Shown: one piece after another, positions 8,366-17,240 of the stretch
Position numbering within the stretch: position 1 is the first letter of the stretch
Layout of the letters: each line of letters starts with the position of its first letter
Source: Janthinobacterium sp051380735
Lineage (GTDB): Bacteria > Pseudomonadota > Gammaproteobacteria > Burkholderiales > Burkholderiaceae_D
Direction: 5' to 3'
Assembly: GCF_051380735.1 (NCBI RefSeq)
Contig: NZ_JBNYXQ010000004.1
Span: forward strand, 1-64,000
DNA length: 64,000 bases
Program-made: the position numbers and the translations under genes
Notes under the pieces: model-generated
The model's database searches: none
Seen by the model: the letters and a program-made list of their open reading frames with translations, nothing else
Told to the model about the DNA's origin: nothing

Positions 8366-9844
8366 TCAGATCCCGCCCATGCATATATACTTGATCACCA
8401 GGTAATCATCGATGCCGTACGACGAGCCTTCGCGGCCCAGGCCTGACTGCTTGACGCCGCCGAAGGGCGCCACTTCGGTCGAGATCAGGCCCGTATTCAC
8501 GCCCACCATGCCCGACTCCAGCCCTTCCGCCACTTTCCAGATGCGGCCGATGTCGCGCGAATAAAAATACGCGGCCAGGCCAAATTCGGTGTCGTTGGCC
8601 AACGCCACGACCTCATCGTCGGTGTGGAAGCGGAACAGCGGCGCCAGCGGGCCGAAGGTTTCCTCTTTCGCCACCAGCATATCGCTGGTGACATCGGCGA
8701 TCACGGTCGGCTGGAAGAAGCTGTGGCCCAGCTCGTGGCGCTTGCCGCCCGCCAGCAGGCGGCCGCCCTTGGCCAGTGCGTCGGCCACATGCTGCTCGAT
8801 TTTTTTCACGGCTTTTTCCTCGATCAGCGGCCCTTGCGTGACACCCTCGTCGACGCCATTGCCAACTTTCAGCCTGGCCACCGCCGCCACCAGTTTTTCG
8901 GCAAACGCGTCATACACGCCATCCTGCACATACAGGCGGTTGGCGCACACGCAGGTCTGGCCTGCATTGCGGTATTTCGAGGCGATCGCGCCTTCGACGG
9001 CTGCGTCCAGGTCGGCATCGTCGAACACGATGAACGGTGCGTTGCCGCCCAGTTCCAGCGACAGTTTCTTGATGGTCGGCGCGCACTGCGCCATCAGCTT
9101 GCGGCCCACTTCGGTCGAGCCGGTGAAACTGAGTTTGCGCACCAGCGGGTTGGCCGTCAGCTCGTCGCCGATTTCCTGCGACGAGCCGGTAATCACATTG
9201 AACACGCCCGGCGGGATGCCGGCCCGCTCGGCCAGCACGGCCAGCGCCAGCGCCGAGAACGGCGTCAGGCCAGCCGGTTTCACGATAATCGGGCAGCCGG
9301 CCGCCAGCGCCGGGCCCACCTTGCGCGTGATCATCGCGGCCGGAAAATTCCACGGCGTGATGGCGGCGCACACGCCGATCGGCTCTTTCGTTACCACGAT
9401 GCGGCGGTCCGGCCACGGCGAGGCCAAAGCCTCCCCCGAGACGCGCTTGCCTTCCTCGGCAAACCATTCGATGAAGGAGGCCGCATATTTTACTTCGCCT
9501 TTCGATTCGGCCAAAGGCTTGCCCTGTTCCGCCGTCATCAGCAGCGCCAGGTCGTCGGCGTGTTCCAGCATCAGGTCGAACCAGCGGCGCAGATAGCCGG
9601 CACGTTCGGCCGCGCTTTTCTTGCGCCAGGCGGGCCAGGCCTCATTTGCGGCAGTGATGGCCTGCGCCGTTTCCTGCGTGCCCATGGTCGGCACATTGCC
9701 GATCACCTCGCCGGTGGCCGGGTTGCTGACATCGGTCGTCTTGCCACTCTCGGCATCGCGCCATTGGCCGTTGATATAGCATTGCTGGCGCAGCAGCGCG
9801 GGATCGTTCAATGTCAGCGTGTTGGTCAGCGTGGTATTTGGCAT
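8366..9844 (-). CDS. gabD: NADP-type succinate-semialdehyde dehydrogenase
   Basis: Oxidises succinate semialdehyde to succinate, the last step of GABA degradation, in the cytoplasm. 492 residues from the ATG at 9844, chosen because GAAAGAG precedes it and the family begins near 'LLRQQCYINGQW'; ATGs at 9877 and 9922 would add poorly conserved N-terminal extensions. Catalytic residues are visible: E264 in LELGGN and C298 in GQTCVCANR. The second cysteine, C300, is the partner used as a redox switch in some GabD enzymes. It ends in 'IKYICMGG', typical of GabD. It lies 3.5 kb from the putrescine cluster, whose product GABA it would help to clear; no gabT is present here. Confidence 0.93.
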   Translation of the reverse strand: MPNTTLTNTLTLNDPALLRQQCYINGQWRDAESGKTTDVSNPATGEVIGNVPTMGTQETAQAITAANEAWPAWRKKSAAERAGYLRRWFDLMLEHADDLALLMTAEQGKPLAESKGEVKYAASFIEWFAEEGKRVSGEALASPWPDRRIVVTKEPIGVCAAITPWNFPAAMITRKVGPALAAGCPIIVKPAGLTPFSALALAVLAERAGIPPGVFNVITGSSQEIGDELTANPLVRKLSFTGSTEVGRKLMAQCAPTIKKLSLELGGNAPFIVFDDADLDAAVEGAIASKYRNAGQTCVCANRLYVQDGVYDAFAEKLVAAVARLKVGNGVDEGVTQGPLIEEKAVKKIEQHVADALAKGGRLLAGGKRHELGHSFFQPTVIADVTSDMLVAKEETFGPLAPLFRFHTDDEVVALANDTEFGLAAYFYSRDIGRIWKVAEGLESGMVGVNTGLISTEVAPFGGVKQSGLGREGSSYGIDDYLVIKYICMGGI

Positions 9845-10026
9845 GGCGCTCTTTCGCAAGTGGTAAACAGCTTTCATGGTAGCCTTTTTTGACGGCGCAC
9901 GATTGGGACGCATTTGCGCCACATGTGAGCTGTCCCACGCCGGAAATATTTTTCATGGCTTTAACCCCGTTTTATCCTGCGCCACGTTTCATGATCAACA
10001 CCCTCGTGACCACCGGAGAAACCGCC

Positions 10027-11928
10027 ATGCCCACCGCCCTGAAAACGACCTTGCTGCTGTCGCTGCTGCTGTCGTGCGCCGCCCATGCTGCCGCTGCCGC
10101 TGCCCCTGACACGGCGCCGCGCAAGACCCTGAAACCATTTGCCAGTGAACAGGCTCTGAGCGCCTATCTCGGCAAGCTGGCCGCGCAGCAACTGGCCCTG
10201 CAACGGCGTGCCGAGCTGCAGATGAAGGCCATGCCGATGCCGGCGCCGATGGCATCATCGGCGTCCAAGTCGGCCCAAGTGTCGGCCGAAGCGTCGGTCG
10301 CGGTTGCTGACTCGGTCGCGGAATCTGTGACCAACACGCAGACGGCCGGCGTCGATGAAGGCGGCATCGTCAAGGTGCATGGCAAGCACCTGGTGATGCT
10401 AAGGCGCGGCAAGCTGTTTACGGTCAACGTTGGCCAGCAGGCCTTGCGGCCGCTGGCCTCGCTCGACGCGTTTGCGCCGGGCAGCGATCCGTCCGACAGC
10501 TGGTATGACGAGATGCTTGTTTCAGGCGACACCGTGGTGGTGATCGGCTACAGCTACAGCCGTGGCGGTACCGAAGTGGGCCTATTCGATATCGATGCTG
10601 CCGGCCGCCTGGCCTACCGCGCCACTTATCACCTGCGCTCGAACGACTATTATTCGGCGCGCAATTACGCCAGCCGCCTGGTGGGCACGAAACTGGTGTT
10701 TTACTCGCCGCTGTCGCTCAATCCACGCCGCAGCGACCCGTTTGGCGGCTTTCCCGCACTGCGCCGCTGGCGCAGCGACGCCGTGCCACAAGACTTCCAG
10801 CGCATCGCGCCAGCCACGCGCATTTTCCGCACCGATGAAGAGCCGGAGCCTGGCGCCGGCATCACCCTGCATACCGTCACCAGCTGCGACCTGGCCAGCC
10901 GCGAGCTGCGCTGCGAGGCGAGTGCCGTAATGGGCCCGCCTGGCCGCGTGTTCTACGTGTCGGGCGAGTCTGTGTATGTGTGGACCACGCGCCGTGGCGG
11001 TGGTTCGAGCGTGTTCCGTTTGCCGCTCGACGGCACGGCGCCCAGCGCGCTGAAGACGGCCGGCGCGCCGGTCGACCAGTTCTCGTTCCTGGAAAGCGCC
11101 GACGGCTACCTGAACGTCCTGCTGCGTTCACAAGGGCGTGGCGACGCCATGTGGGATTCCGACAAAGGGCGTGGTGATCTGGCATTGCTGCGCGTGCCCT
11201 TGAACAGCTTTTCCGATGGCCGCGACAGCGCGCCGGCGGCCAGCTACCGGGCCTTGCCGGGCAGCGGCGAGCATGGCTTGCAGAACCGCTATGTGGGGCC
11301 TTACCTGCTATACGGCTACCCTGGCAATCCGGGCCAGCGCCAGGTCGATCCGAACTGGCCTTTGCAGCCCTTGCAGGCACTGCGCTGGGCCGGCAAGCAG
11401 GCGCCGCAAGCTTTGGTGCTGCCGCATGGCGTCGAGCGCATCGAAGCGCTGGGCAATGACGCAGTGGCAGTCGGCAGCAAGGGCCAGGACCTGCATTTCA
11501 CCAGCATTCGCCTGGCAGGCCAGGCCAGCATCGCCGGCAGCTATGTGCGTGCCAATGCGGCCCAGGGCGAAACGCGCAGCCACGGCTTTTTCTACAAGCC
11601 GAACACGGGCAGCGAAGGGGTGATCGGCCTGCCGATACTGGGCGGGGACGAGAGCGCCAGTGCGCGCAGCAGCCCGGCCTCCGTGCTTTATCTGCGCAAC
11701 AGCAGCCTGGCGCTGACGGAACTCGGTGCGCTGTCGGCCAGCAATACTGCGCAGCCCGATGACGGCTGCCGCGCCTCGTGCGTCGACTGGTATGGCAACG
11801 CGCGTCCGCTGTTCCTGCAGGGGCGGGTATTTGCCTTGCTGGGCTATGAGCTGGTGGAAGGCACGCTGGCTGACGGCAGAATTCGCGAAATACGCCGTAT
11901 CAGCTATGCGCCGCAGAAAACGCGATGA
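10027..11928 (+). CDS. Secreted beta-propeller-domain protein (COG4880 type)
   Basis: 633 residues. The start at 10027 is chosen because GGAG lies at 10015-10018 and a signal peptide follows (hydrophobic residues 5-18, then AHAAA). LLSC at 14-17 also resembles a weak lipobox. After a Met/Ala/Ser-rich linker (about 64-100), the hallmark 'TAGVDEGGIVKVHGKHLVML' (residues 106-125) opens the 'Beta_propel' domain seen in archaeal and bacterial secreted proteins; the rest is beta-rich to the end. It is the first gene of a coupled trio: its stop overlaps the ATG of the ECF sigma gene (ATGA). The biochemical function is unknown; binding a ligand or partner in the envelope is an inference. It is divergent from gabD. 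Confidence 0.8.
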   Translation: MPTALKTTLLLSLLLSCAAHAAAAAAPDTAPRKTLKPFASEQALSAYLGKLAAQQLALQRRAELQMKAMPMPAPMASSASKSAQVSAEASVAVADSVAESVTNTQTAGVDEGGIVKVHGKHLVMLRRGKLFTVNVGQQALRPLASLDAFAPGSDPSDSWYDEMLVSGDTVVVIGYSYSRGGTEVGLFDIDAAGRLAYRATYHLRSNDYYSARNYASRLVGTKLVFYSPLSLNPRRSDPFGGFPALRRWRSDAVPQDFQRIAPATRIFRTDEEPEPGAGITLHTVTSCDLASRELRCEASAVMGPPGRVFYVSGESVYVWTTRRGGGSSVFRLPLDGTAPSALKTAGAPVDQFSFLESADGYLNVLLRSQGRGDAMWDSDKGRGDLALLRVPLNSFSDGRDSAPAASYRALPGSGEHGLQNRYVGPYLLYGYPGNPGQRQVDPNWPLQPLQALRWAGKQAPQALVLPHGVERIEALGNDAVAVGSKGQDLHFTSIRLAGQASIAGSYVRANAAQGETRSHGFFYKPNTGSEGVIGLPILGGDESASARSSPASVLYLRNSSLALTELGALSASNTAQPDDGCRASCVDWYGNARPLFLQGRVFALLGYELVEGTLADGRIREIRRISYAPQKTR

Positions 11929-12548
11929 TGCACGCGCGGCGATTGATGCCGCCGCCTGCTTCGGCTACACTGGTTCGCATGCCAGATACCCTGCAGAGCA
12001 CCACCGATGAAGAACTGATGCTGCGCTACGGCGGCGGCGATCTGCCGTCGTTTCGCGAACTGTACCGGCGCCACAGCCAGGGCCTGTACCGCTTCGTGGC
12101 CTGGCGTTCGCCGCGCCGCGCCTGGGTCGACGAGATCGTGCAGGATGCCTGGGCCAGCCTGCATGCGGCGCGCGCCAGCTACCAGCCACAAGCGGCGTTT
12201 CGCACCTGGCTGTACCAGCTGGCGCGCAACCGCCTGATCGACATGCTGCGCCAGAAAGAACCGCTGCCGCTCGACATCGAGGTCATGGCCGACGTGCCGC
12301 ACGAGGCGGCGACACCGCAGCAGACGTTCGAACAGAAGCAGCAGCACGCGCTGTTGCATGCGGCCATAGCGCTGCTGCCGGTGGAACAGAAGGAAGCGCT
12401 GGTGCTGCAGCAATTTTGCGCCATGAGCGTCCATGAGATCGCCATGGTGACGGGGGCCGAGCCGGAAACGGTCAAAAGCCGGCTGCGCTACGCGATGCAG
12501 AAATTGCGCGCGCAGCTCGGCGCCAGCGGCGCAGGAGGACAAACATGA
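11925..12548 (+). CDS. ECF-type RNA polymerase sigma factor
   Basis: Up to 207 residues. Region 2 is visible as 'DEIVQDAWASLH' and 'AFRTWLYQLARNRLIDMLR'. Region 4 is 'LLPVEQKEALVLQQF' with the helix-turn-helix 'SVHEIAMVTGAEPETVKSR'. This two-domain layout without region 3 defines ECF factors. The ATG at 11925 overlaps the stop of the propeller gene; an in-frame ATG at 11979 (MPDTLQS) fits the family N-terminus better, and neither has a strong ribosome binding site. The stop overlaps the anti-sigma-like gene (ATGA at 12545). Such coupling usually means a sigma/anti-sigma pair made in fixed ratio. Confidence 0.9.
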   Translation: MMHARRLMPPPASATLVRMPDTLQSTTDEELMLRYGGGDLPSFRELYRRHSQGLYRFVAWRSPRRAWVDEIVQDAWASLHAARASYQPQAAFRTWLYQLARNRLIDMLRQKEPLPLDIEVMADVPHEAATPQQTFEQKQQHALLHAAIALLPVEQKEALVLQQFCAMSVHEIAMVTGAEPETVKSRLRYAMQKLRAQLGASGAGGQT

Positions 12549-13192
12549 CGACCGATTATCAAGATGAACAACTGAGCGCGCTGCTGGCCAGTCTGCCGCA
12601 GCCCTCGCCATCAGCCGAGCTTGACGCGGCGATCCTGGCCGATGCCGAAGCCGCGCTGGCGACACCGGTGGCGGTGATCCCCGCAGCCGTGGCGGCCAAT
12701 GACAGCGCTGACGGTGCCGTGCGCACGCTGCCGGCCAAAAAACCCACCGATTACCTCACGCGCTGGCGCATTCCACTGGGCCTGGCCGCTGCCGTGCTGC
12801 TCACTTTTAACCTGGTGGGCGGCGATTTTTTCGGGCACAAGAAGGCGCAATTCCCGGTCGTCGGCGAACCGCACGATACAGGCGCTGCCGCTCCTGCCGC
12901 TCCTGCGGCTACTCCGGCCGCCGATATGGCGCCACAGCCCGCGCCGCCGGTGCAGGCCGAAGCCATGCATGCGCCCGCGCTGCCGCGTGCGGCGGTGACG
13001 GCGCCGGCAGTGTCGAAACAAGCGCCGATGCCGGCGCCACCGAAGCTCGACGCGTCCGTCTGGCTGGTCAAGATCGATGGCTTGCTCAAGGCCGGACTGG
13101 CGCCGGCGGCCAGGCAGGAGTGGGCCGAATTTCGCAAGGCCTATCCTGATTATCCGGTAGAGCAGCAATTGCAGAAGCGCCTTGAACCTTGA
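12545..13192 (+). CDS. Single-pass membrane anti-sigma-like protein
   Basis: 215 residues. A cytoplasmic N-terminal segment (1-73) is followed by one membrane helix (about 75-93), a long Ala/Pro-rich periplasmic linker (about 112-166) and a short C-terminal helical region (169-212) with a 'KAGLAPAARQEWAEFRKAYP' core. This topology and its position overlapping the ECF gene indicate an anti-sigma factor or accessory regulator. The N-terminus lacks an obvious zinc HxxxCxxC motif, so it is not a ZAS-type anti-sigma domain. It probably relays an envelope signal, perhaps through the propeller protein. Function is inferred from context and topology. Confidence 0.7.
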   Translation: MTTDYQDEQLSALLASLPQPSPSAELDAAILADAEAALATPVAVIPAAVAANDSADGAVRTLPAKKPTDYLTRWRIPLGLAAAVLLTFNLVGGDFFGHKKAQFPVVGEPHDTGAAAPAAPAATPAADMAPQPAPPVQAEAMHAPALPRAAVTAPAVSKQAPMPAPPKLDASVWLVKIDGLLKAGLAPAARQEWAEFRKAYPDYPVEQQLQKRLEP

Positions 13193-13243
13193 CTGCGCAC
13201 CGTGATGCCCATGCCGCGCTGAGGCCCGCCGACTGCTTCAGTG

Positions 13244-13266
13244 CACCAATATTGGCGTCATTGGTG
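13244..13266. promoter_or_regulatory. Inverted repeat upstream of the putrescine cluster, possible operator
   Basis: CACCAAT (13244-13250) and ATTGGTG (13260-13266) form a perfect 7-bp inverted repeat with 9-base spacing, about 95 bases before puuD. It looks like a dimeric regulator site. The regulator is unknown. Confidence 0.3.
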
Positions 13267-13359
13267 TGGCAGTTTGGCAACTCTATCCTGTAAGCTAAGC
13301 GCAAAGGTACTGTATTGTGCAGTTACCATCAGGATCGCTACGCCATCGAAAGCCAGTCC

Positions 13360-14115
13360 ATGCGCCGTCCCATCGTCCTTGTTCCCGCCTGCCACCGCCA
13401 GCTGGGCAGCCACGCGTATCACACGGTGCAGGATAAATACCTGCACGCGCTACTGCATGCGTCCGGCTGCATGCCGCTGGTGCTGCCCGCGTTTGGCAAG
13501 CAAGGCGACCTGGAAGCGGCACTGCAGATTGCCGATGGCGTGATGCTGACCGGTTCGGCCTCGAATGTCGATGCGCGCCTGTATGGCCAGGAGATCCAGT
13601 TTCCCGAACTGCCGCAGGACCCGGCGCGCGACGCTACCACCATGCCGCTGATCCACGCCGTGCTGGCGCGCCAGCTGCCGTTGCTGGCGATCTGCCGTGG
13701 CTTCCAGGAGGTCAATGTGGCGTTGGGCGGTTCCTTGCACCAGGCCGTGCATGCGGTGCCCGGCATGCTCGATCACCGCGAGAATATCAATGACACGCTG
13801 GAGCGCCAGTACGCGCCAGCGCACCGTGTACGGCTGACGCCAGGCGCGCTGCTGTCGAGAATATTGGGTGGCGAAAGCGAGATCATGGTCAATTCCCTGC
13901 ATGGACAGGGAATAGCCCGCCTGGCCGACGGCCTGCTGGTCGAAGCGCTGGCCGACGATGGCCTGGTCGAAGCCTGGACGGTGGCGGCCATGCCCGGCTT
14001 TGCGCTCGGTGTGCAGTGGCACCCGGAATGGCAGGTGGAACAGAACCCGCACTCGATGCGGATCTTCGGGGCCTTCGGCCAGGCCTGCCGCGAGTATCAA
14101 CAGGAAAATAAATAA
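13360..14115 (+). CDS. puuD: Gamma-glutamyl-GABA hydrolase (class I glutamine amidotransferase fold)
   Basis: Splits gamma-glutamyl-GABA into glutamate and GABA in the glutamylated putrescine route (SpuA in Pseudomonas). 251 residues from the ATG at 13360; an upstream in-frame ATG at 13315 adds 15 unconserved residues. The catalytic triad is visible: C112 in AICRGFQE, and H221 with E223 in WHPEW. The SLHGQG motif near 179-184 is also typical of the family. It starts the cluster puuD-puuA-spuC, which matches Pseudomonas spuABC order. Confidence 0.9.
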   Translation: MRRPIVLVPACHRQLGSHAYHTVQDKYLHALLHASGCMPLVLPAFGKQGDLEAALQIADGVMLTGSASNVDARLYGQEIQFPELPQDPARDATTMPLIHAVLARQLPLLAICRGFQEVNVALGGSLHQAVHAVPGMLDHRENINDTLERQYAPAHRVRLTPGALLSRILGGESEIMVNSLHGQGIARLADGLLVEALADDGLVEAWTVAAMPGFALGVQWHPEWQVEQNPHSMRIFGAFGQACREYQQENK

Positions 14116-14166
14116 CGCGCCGCAGTCCTATGGGCGGCGTTTGATCTGAACCATCGAGAGGATGAT

Positions 14167-15537
14167 ATGGCGATACGCGAAAACTTTACTTATACCGATA
14201 TGGACCTGTGGCTCAACGAGAAACGGGTTACCGAAATCGAATGCCTGGTGCCCGACTTGACGGGTGTCGCGCGCGGCAAGATTCTGCCGCGCGGAAAATT
14301 TACCCAGGAGCGCGGCATGCGCATCCCGGAAGCCGTGCTGGGCATGACGGTAACGGGCAATTATCCGGTCGACGATGGTGGCTACGACCGCGCCATTTCC
14401 AGCACCGACCGCGACATGATTTTAAAGGCCGACCCGACCACCATCACCATGGTGCCGTGGGCCACCGACCCGACCGCGCAGGTGATCCACGACTGCTATT
14501 TTTCCGATGGCGCACTGGTTGATTTTGCGCCGCGCTCGGTGCTGCGCCGCGTATTGAAACTGTATGCCGACAAGGGCTGGAAACCGGTGGTGGCGCCGGA
14601 ACTCGAGTTTTACCTGACGGCGAAAAATACCGACCCGGACCTGCCGTTGAAGCCGCCGATCGGGCGCAGTGGCCGCGCCGAGACCAGCCGCCAGGTGTAC
14701 AGCATTGACGCCGTCAATGAGTTCGATCCGCTGTTCGAGGATATCTACGACTACTGCGAAATGATGAACCTCGATGTCGATACACTGATCCACGAGATCG
14801 GCGCCGGCCAGATGGAAATCAACTTCCTGCATGGCGACCCGCTGGGCCTGGCCGACAAGGTGTTCTTCTTCAAGCGCACCTTGCGCGAAGCGGCCCTGAA
14901 GCATGATATGTACGCCACCTTCATGGCCAAGCCGATGGCTGGCGAACCGGGTTCCGCCATGCATGTGCACCAGAGCGTGGTCGATGCAAAGACCGGCCTG
15001 AATATCTTCAGCAACGAAGACGGTTCGGCTGCGCCCATCTTCAAGCACTATATCGCCGGGCTACAGCGCTATATGCCGTCGGCGATGGCGATCGTCGCGC
15101 CCTACGTGAATTCCTACCGCCGCATCGTGCGCCATACGGCCGCGCCGATCAATATCCAGTGGGGGTTGGACAACCGCACTGTCGGTTTCCGCGTGCCCGA
15201 GTCGGGCGTGCAGGACCGCCGCGTGGAAAACCGCATTATCGGCGCCGACGCCAACCCCTACCTGGCGCTGGCCGTCACGCTGGCCTGCGGCTACCTGGGC
15301 ATGACGGAACAGCTCGAAGCGACGCCGATGATGGTCGGCAGCGCCTACGACATGAAATTCGAGCTGCCGCAGGGCTTGCCGGAAGCGCTGCAACTGCTGC
15401 GCGGCGAAGACAAGCTGCGCACGGTGCTGGGCGACCGTTTCATCGATGTGTATGCGGCCATCAAGGACCTGGAACACCAGGAATTCATGACCGTCATCAG
15501 CCCGTGGGAACGCGAACATCTGCTGCTCCACGTTTAA
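14167..15537 (+). CDS. puuA: Gamma-glutamylputrescine synthetase (glutamine-synthetase family)
   Basis: Ligates glutamate to putrescine using ATP, the entry step of the glutamylated putrescine route (SpuB/PuuA). 456 residues. The glutamine-synthetase fold is clear from the metal/ATP motifs 'GAGQMEINF', 'GSAMHVHQS' and 'ANPYLALAV'. The N-terminal 'ECLVPDLTGVARGKILPR' is characteristic of the PuuA branch rather than true GlnA. The regulatory adenylylation loop tyrosine context of GlnA is absent. The ribosome binding site GAGAGGATG lies upstream. It is 51 bases after puuD and 13 bases before spuC, so the three are probably one transcript. Confidence 0.9.
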   Translation: MAIRENFTYTDMDLWLNEKRVTEIECLVPDLTGVARGKILPRGKFTQERGMRIPEAVLGMTVTGNYPVDDGGYDRAISSTDRDMILKADPTTITMVPWATDPTAQVIHDCYFSDGALVDFAPRSVLRRVLKLYADKGWKPVVAPELEFYLTAKNTDPDLPLKPPIGRSGRAETSRQVYSIDAVNEFDPLFEDIYDYCEMMNLDVDTLIHEIGAGQMEINFLHGDPLGLADKVFFFKRTLREAALKHDMYATFMAKPMAGEPGSAMHVHQSVVDAKTGLNIFSNEDGSAAPIFKHYIAGLQRYMPSAMAIVAPYVNSYRRIVRHTAAPINIQWGLDNRTVGFRVPESGVQDRRVENRIIGADANPYLALAVTLACGYLGMTEQLEATPMMVGSAYDMKFELPQGLPEALQLLRGEDKLRTVLGDRFIDVYAAIKDLEHQEFMTVISPWEREHLLLHV

Positions 15538-15550
15538 GAAAGGATCACCT

Positions 15551-17011
15551 ATGAGTACAAACAACAATCCGCTGGCGCCAAGCGCCGCTTTCGTCGCCTC
15601 GGTGGCGCAGAAGAACGCCACGCCGCAGGTCTATGACACGGCCGCCATCCAGAAAGCCGACTCGGCCCACTATCTGCATCCGTTCACCGATTTCCAGGAC
15701 CTGGCATCGAAGGGCGCGCGCGTGATGGTGCGCGGCGACGGCGTCTATCTGTGGGACAGCCAGGGCAAGAAAATCGTCGACGGCATGTCGGGCCTGTGGT
15801 GCGTCAACGTGGGCTACGGCCGCACGTCGATCTCGCAAGCTGTGTACCAGCAGATGGAAACGCTGCCGTTTTATAACAGTTTTTTTGGCACCACCAATCT
15901 GCCGGCGGTGCAACTGGCGGCCAAGCTGGCGCAAGTATCTCCGCCGCAGTTCCAGCATGTGTTCTTTACCAGCTCCGGTTCGGAAGCGAACGACACGAAC
16001 TTGCGCATGGTGCGCCGCTACTGGGATCTGCTCGGCTACAAGGAGCGCCACACCATCATCAGCCGCCATAATGCCTATCACGGCAGCACGGTGGCCGGCG
16101 CCTCGCTCGGTGGCATGGACGGCATGCATGCCCAGGGTGGCCTGCCGATTCCCGGCATTGTGCATATCGGCCAGCCCAACTACCTGGAAGCGGGCCACGG
16201 CCTGACGCCGGAAGAATTCGGCCTGAAGGCGGCCGGCTGGCTGGAAGAAAAAATCCTCGAAGTGGGCGCCGACAAGGTGGCTGCCTTCATCGGCGAACCG
16301 GTGCAGGGCGCCGGCGGCGTGATCATTCCGCCGTCGACCTACTGGCCCGAAATCCAGCGCATCTGCGACAAGTACGGCATCCTGCTGATCGCCGATGAAG
16401 TGATCTGCGGCTTTGGCCGCCTGGGCCGCTGGTTCGGCTCCGAGCTGTTCGGCATCAAACCTGACCTGATCACGTTTGCCAAGGGCGTGACGTCGGGCTA
16501 TGTGCCGCTGGGCGGCGTGATGGTGGGCGAGCGCGTGGCCAAGGTCATGATCGAAAAGGGCGGCGAATTCACGCACGGCTATACCTACTCGGGTCACCCG
16601 GTAGCGTGCGCTGCGGCGCTGGAAAATATCCGCATCATCGAAGAAGAAGGACTGGTCAGCAAGGTGGCCGAAGACACCGGGCCGTATCTGAAGCAGCGCT
16701 TTGCCGCCCTCGGTGAGCATCCGCTGGTCGGCTATGCGGACAGCTGCGGCCTGGTGGCTGGCCTGAATCTGGTGCGCAAGAAGGGCGCCACCGTGCACGA
16801 GAACGAGCTGTTTGACGAAGACCAGGGTGTGGGCATGATCTGCCGTGGCCATATGTTCGACAACGGCGTGATCATGCGCGCCGTCGGCGAGCGCATGATC
16901 GTCGCGCCGCCGCTGGTGATGACGCGTGCGCAGATCGACGAAATGACGGATCTGATCCGTCTGTGCCTGGACAAGACTTATGCGGATGTACAGGCCAAGG
17001 GCTGGGTTTGA
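15551..17011 (+). CDS. spuC: Putrescine-pyruvate aminotransferase (class III, PLP)
   Basis: Transfers the amino group of putrescine (or another polyamine) to pyruvate, giving 4-aminobutanal and alanine. 486 residues. Class III aminotransferase landmarks: 'SSGSEANDTN' at 141-150 for the cofactor phosphate, D282 in LIADEVICGFGR, and the PLP-binding lysine K311 in FAKGVTSGY. In Pseudomonas spuABC is followed by the binding-protein genes spuD and spuE and then spuFGH. Here spuC is followed by 229 bases without a gene and then potG. Its PLP partner reaction feeds PuuC further along. Confidence 0.9.
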   Translation: MSTNNNPLAPSAAFVASVAQKNATPQVYDTAAIQKADSAHYLHPFTDFQDLASKGARVMVRGDGVYLWDSQGKKIVDGMSGLWCVNVGYGRTSISQAVYQQMETLPFYNSFFGTTNLPAVQLAAKLAQVSPPQFQHVFFTSSGSEANDTNLRMVRRYWDLLGYKERHTIISRHNAYHGSTVAGASLGGMDGMHAQGGLPIPGIVHIGQPNYLEAGHGLTPEEFGLKAAGWLEEKILEVGADKVAAFIGEPVQGAGGVIIPPSTYWPEIQRICDKYGILLIADEVICGFGRLGRWFGSELFGIKPDLITFAKGVTSGYVPLGGVMVGERVAKVMIEKGGEFTHGYTYSGHPVACAAALENIRIIEEEGLVSKVAEDTGPYLKQRFAALGEHPLVGYADSCGLVAGLNLVRKKGATVHENELFDEDQGVGMICRGHMFDNGVIMRAVGERMIVAPPLVMTRAQIDEMTDLIRLCLDKTYADVQAKGWV

Positions 17012-17036
17012 GCGTTCGCTGGACAGCAGTAGATTG

Positions 17037-17106
17037 CTGGGGTCAGACCCGCCGGGGGAATACGTCCCAGTGGGACGTATTCCGATCGCGAAGCGACTGA
17101 CCCCAG
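17037..17106. repeat. Nested inverted repeat: GGGGTCAG arms around a 27-bp palindrome
   Basis: The outer arms CTGGGGTCAG (17037-17046) and CTGACCCCAG (17097-17106) are perfect reverse complements. Inside them, 17057-17083 is a perfect 27-base palindrome with 13-base arms around a single G (GGAATACGTCCCA / TGGGACGTATTCC). The module is a compact cruciform-capable element between spuC and potG. It looks like a REP/MITE-type insertion, related by its outer arms to the repeats at 8.3 and 27.8 kb. Confidence 0.85.
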
Positions 17107-17181
17107 TCTTTGCCGTGGGGTTTTATCGACATCAGTACAATTTTTAGACCCGATAAGCAGCAGTTCCGCTAAACTCCCATT

Positions 17182-17210
17182 CTGGCCGCTCTTTGTAGCG
17201 GCCAGTTTTT
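17182..17210 (+). terminator. Strong stem-loop terminator just upstream of potG
   Basis: A 9-bp perfect stem CTGGCCGCT / AGCGGCCAG (17182-17190 with 17197-17205) and a 6-base loop are followed by TTTTT. Only 30 bases remain before the potG ATG, too few for a normal promoter plus leader. It therefore either ends the spuC transcript, leaving potG dependent on readthrough, or acts as an attenuator. Confidence 0.8.
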
Positions 17211-17240
17211 CATTGTCCACCCCATTCCAGACTACCAACC

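Noticed and set aside
13268..13285. Possible sigma-54 promoter (TGGCAGTTTGGCAA) before puuD
   Set aside because: The GG and GC doublets are 7 bases apart, not 10.
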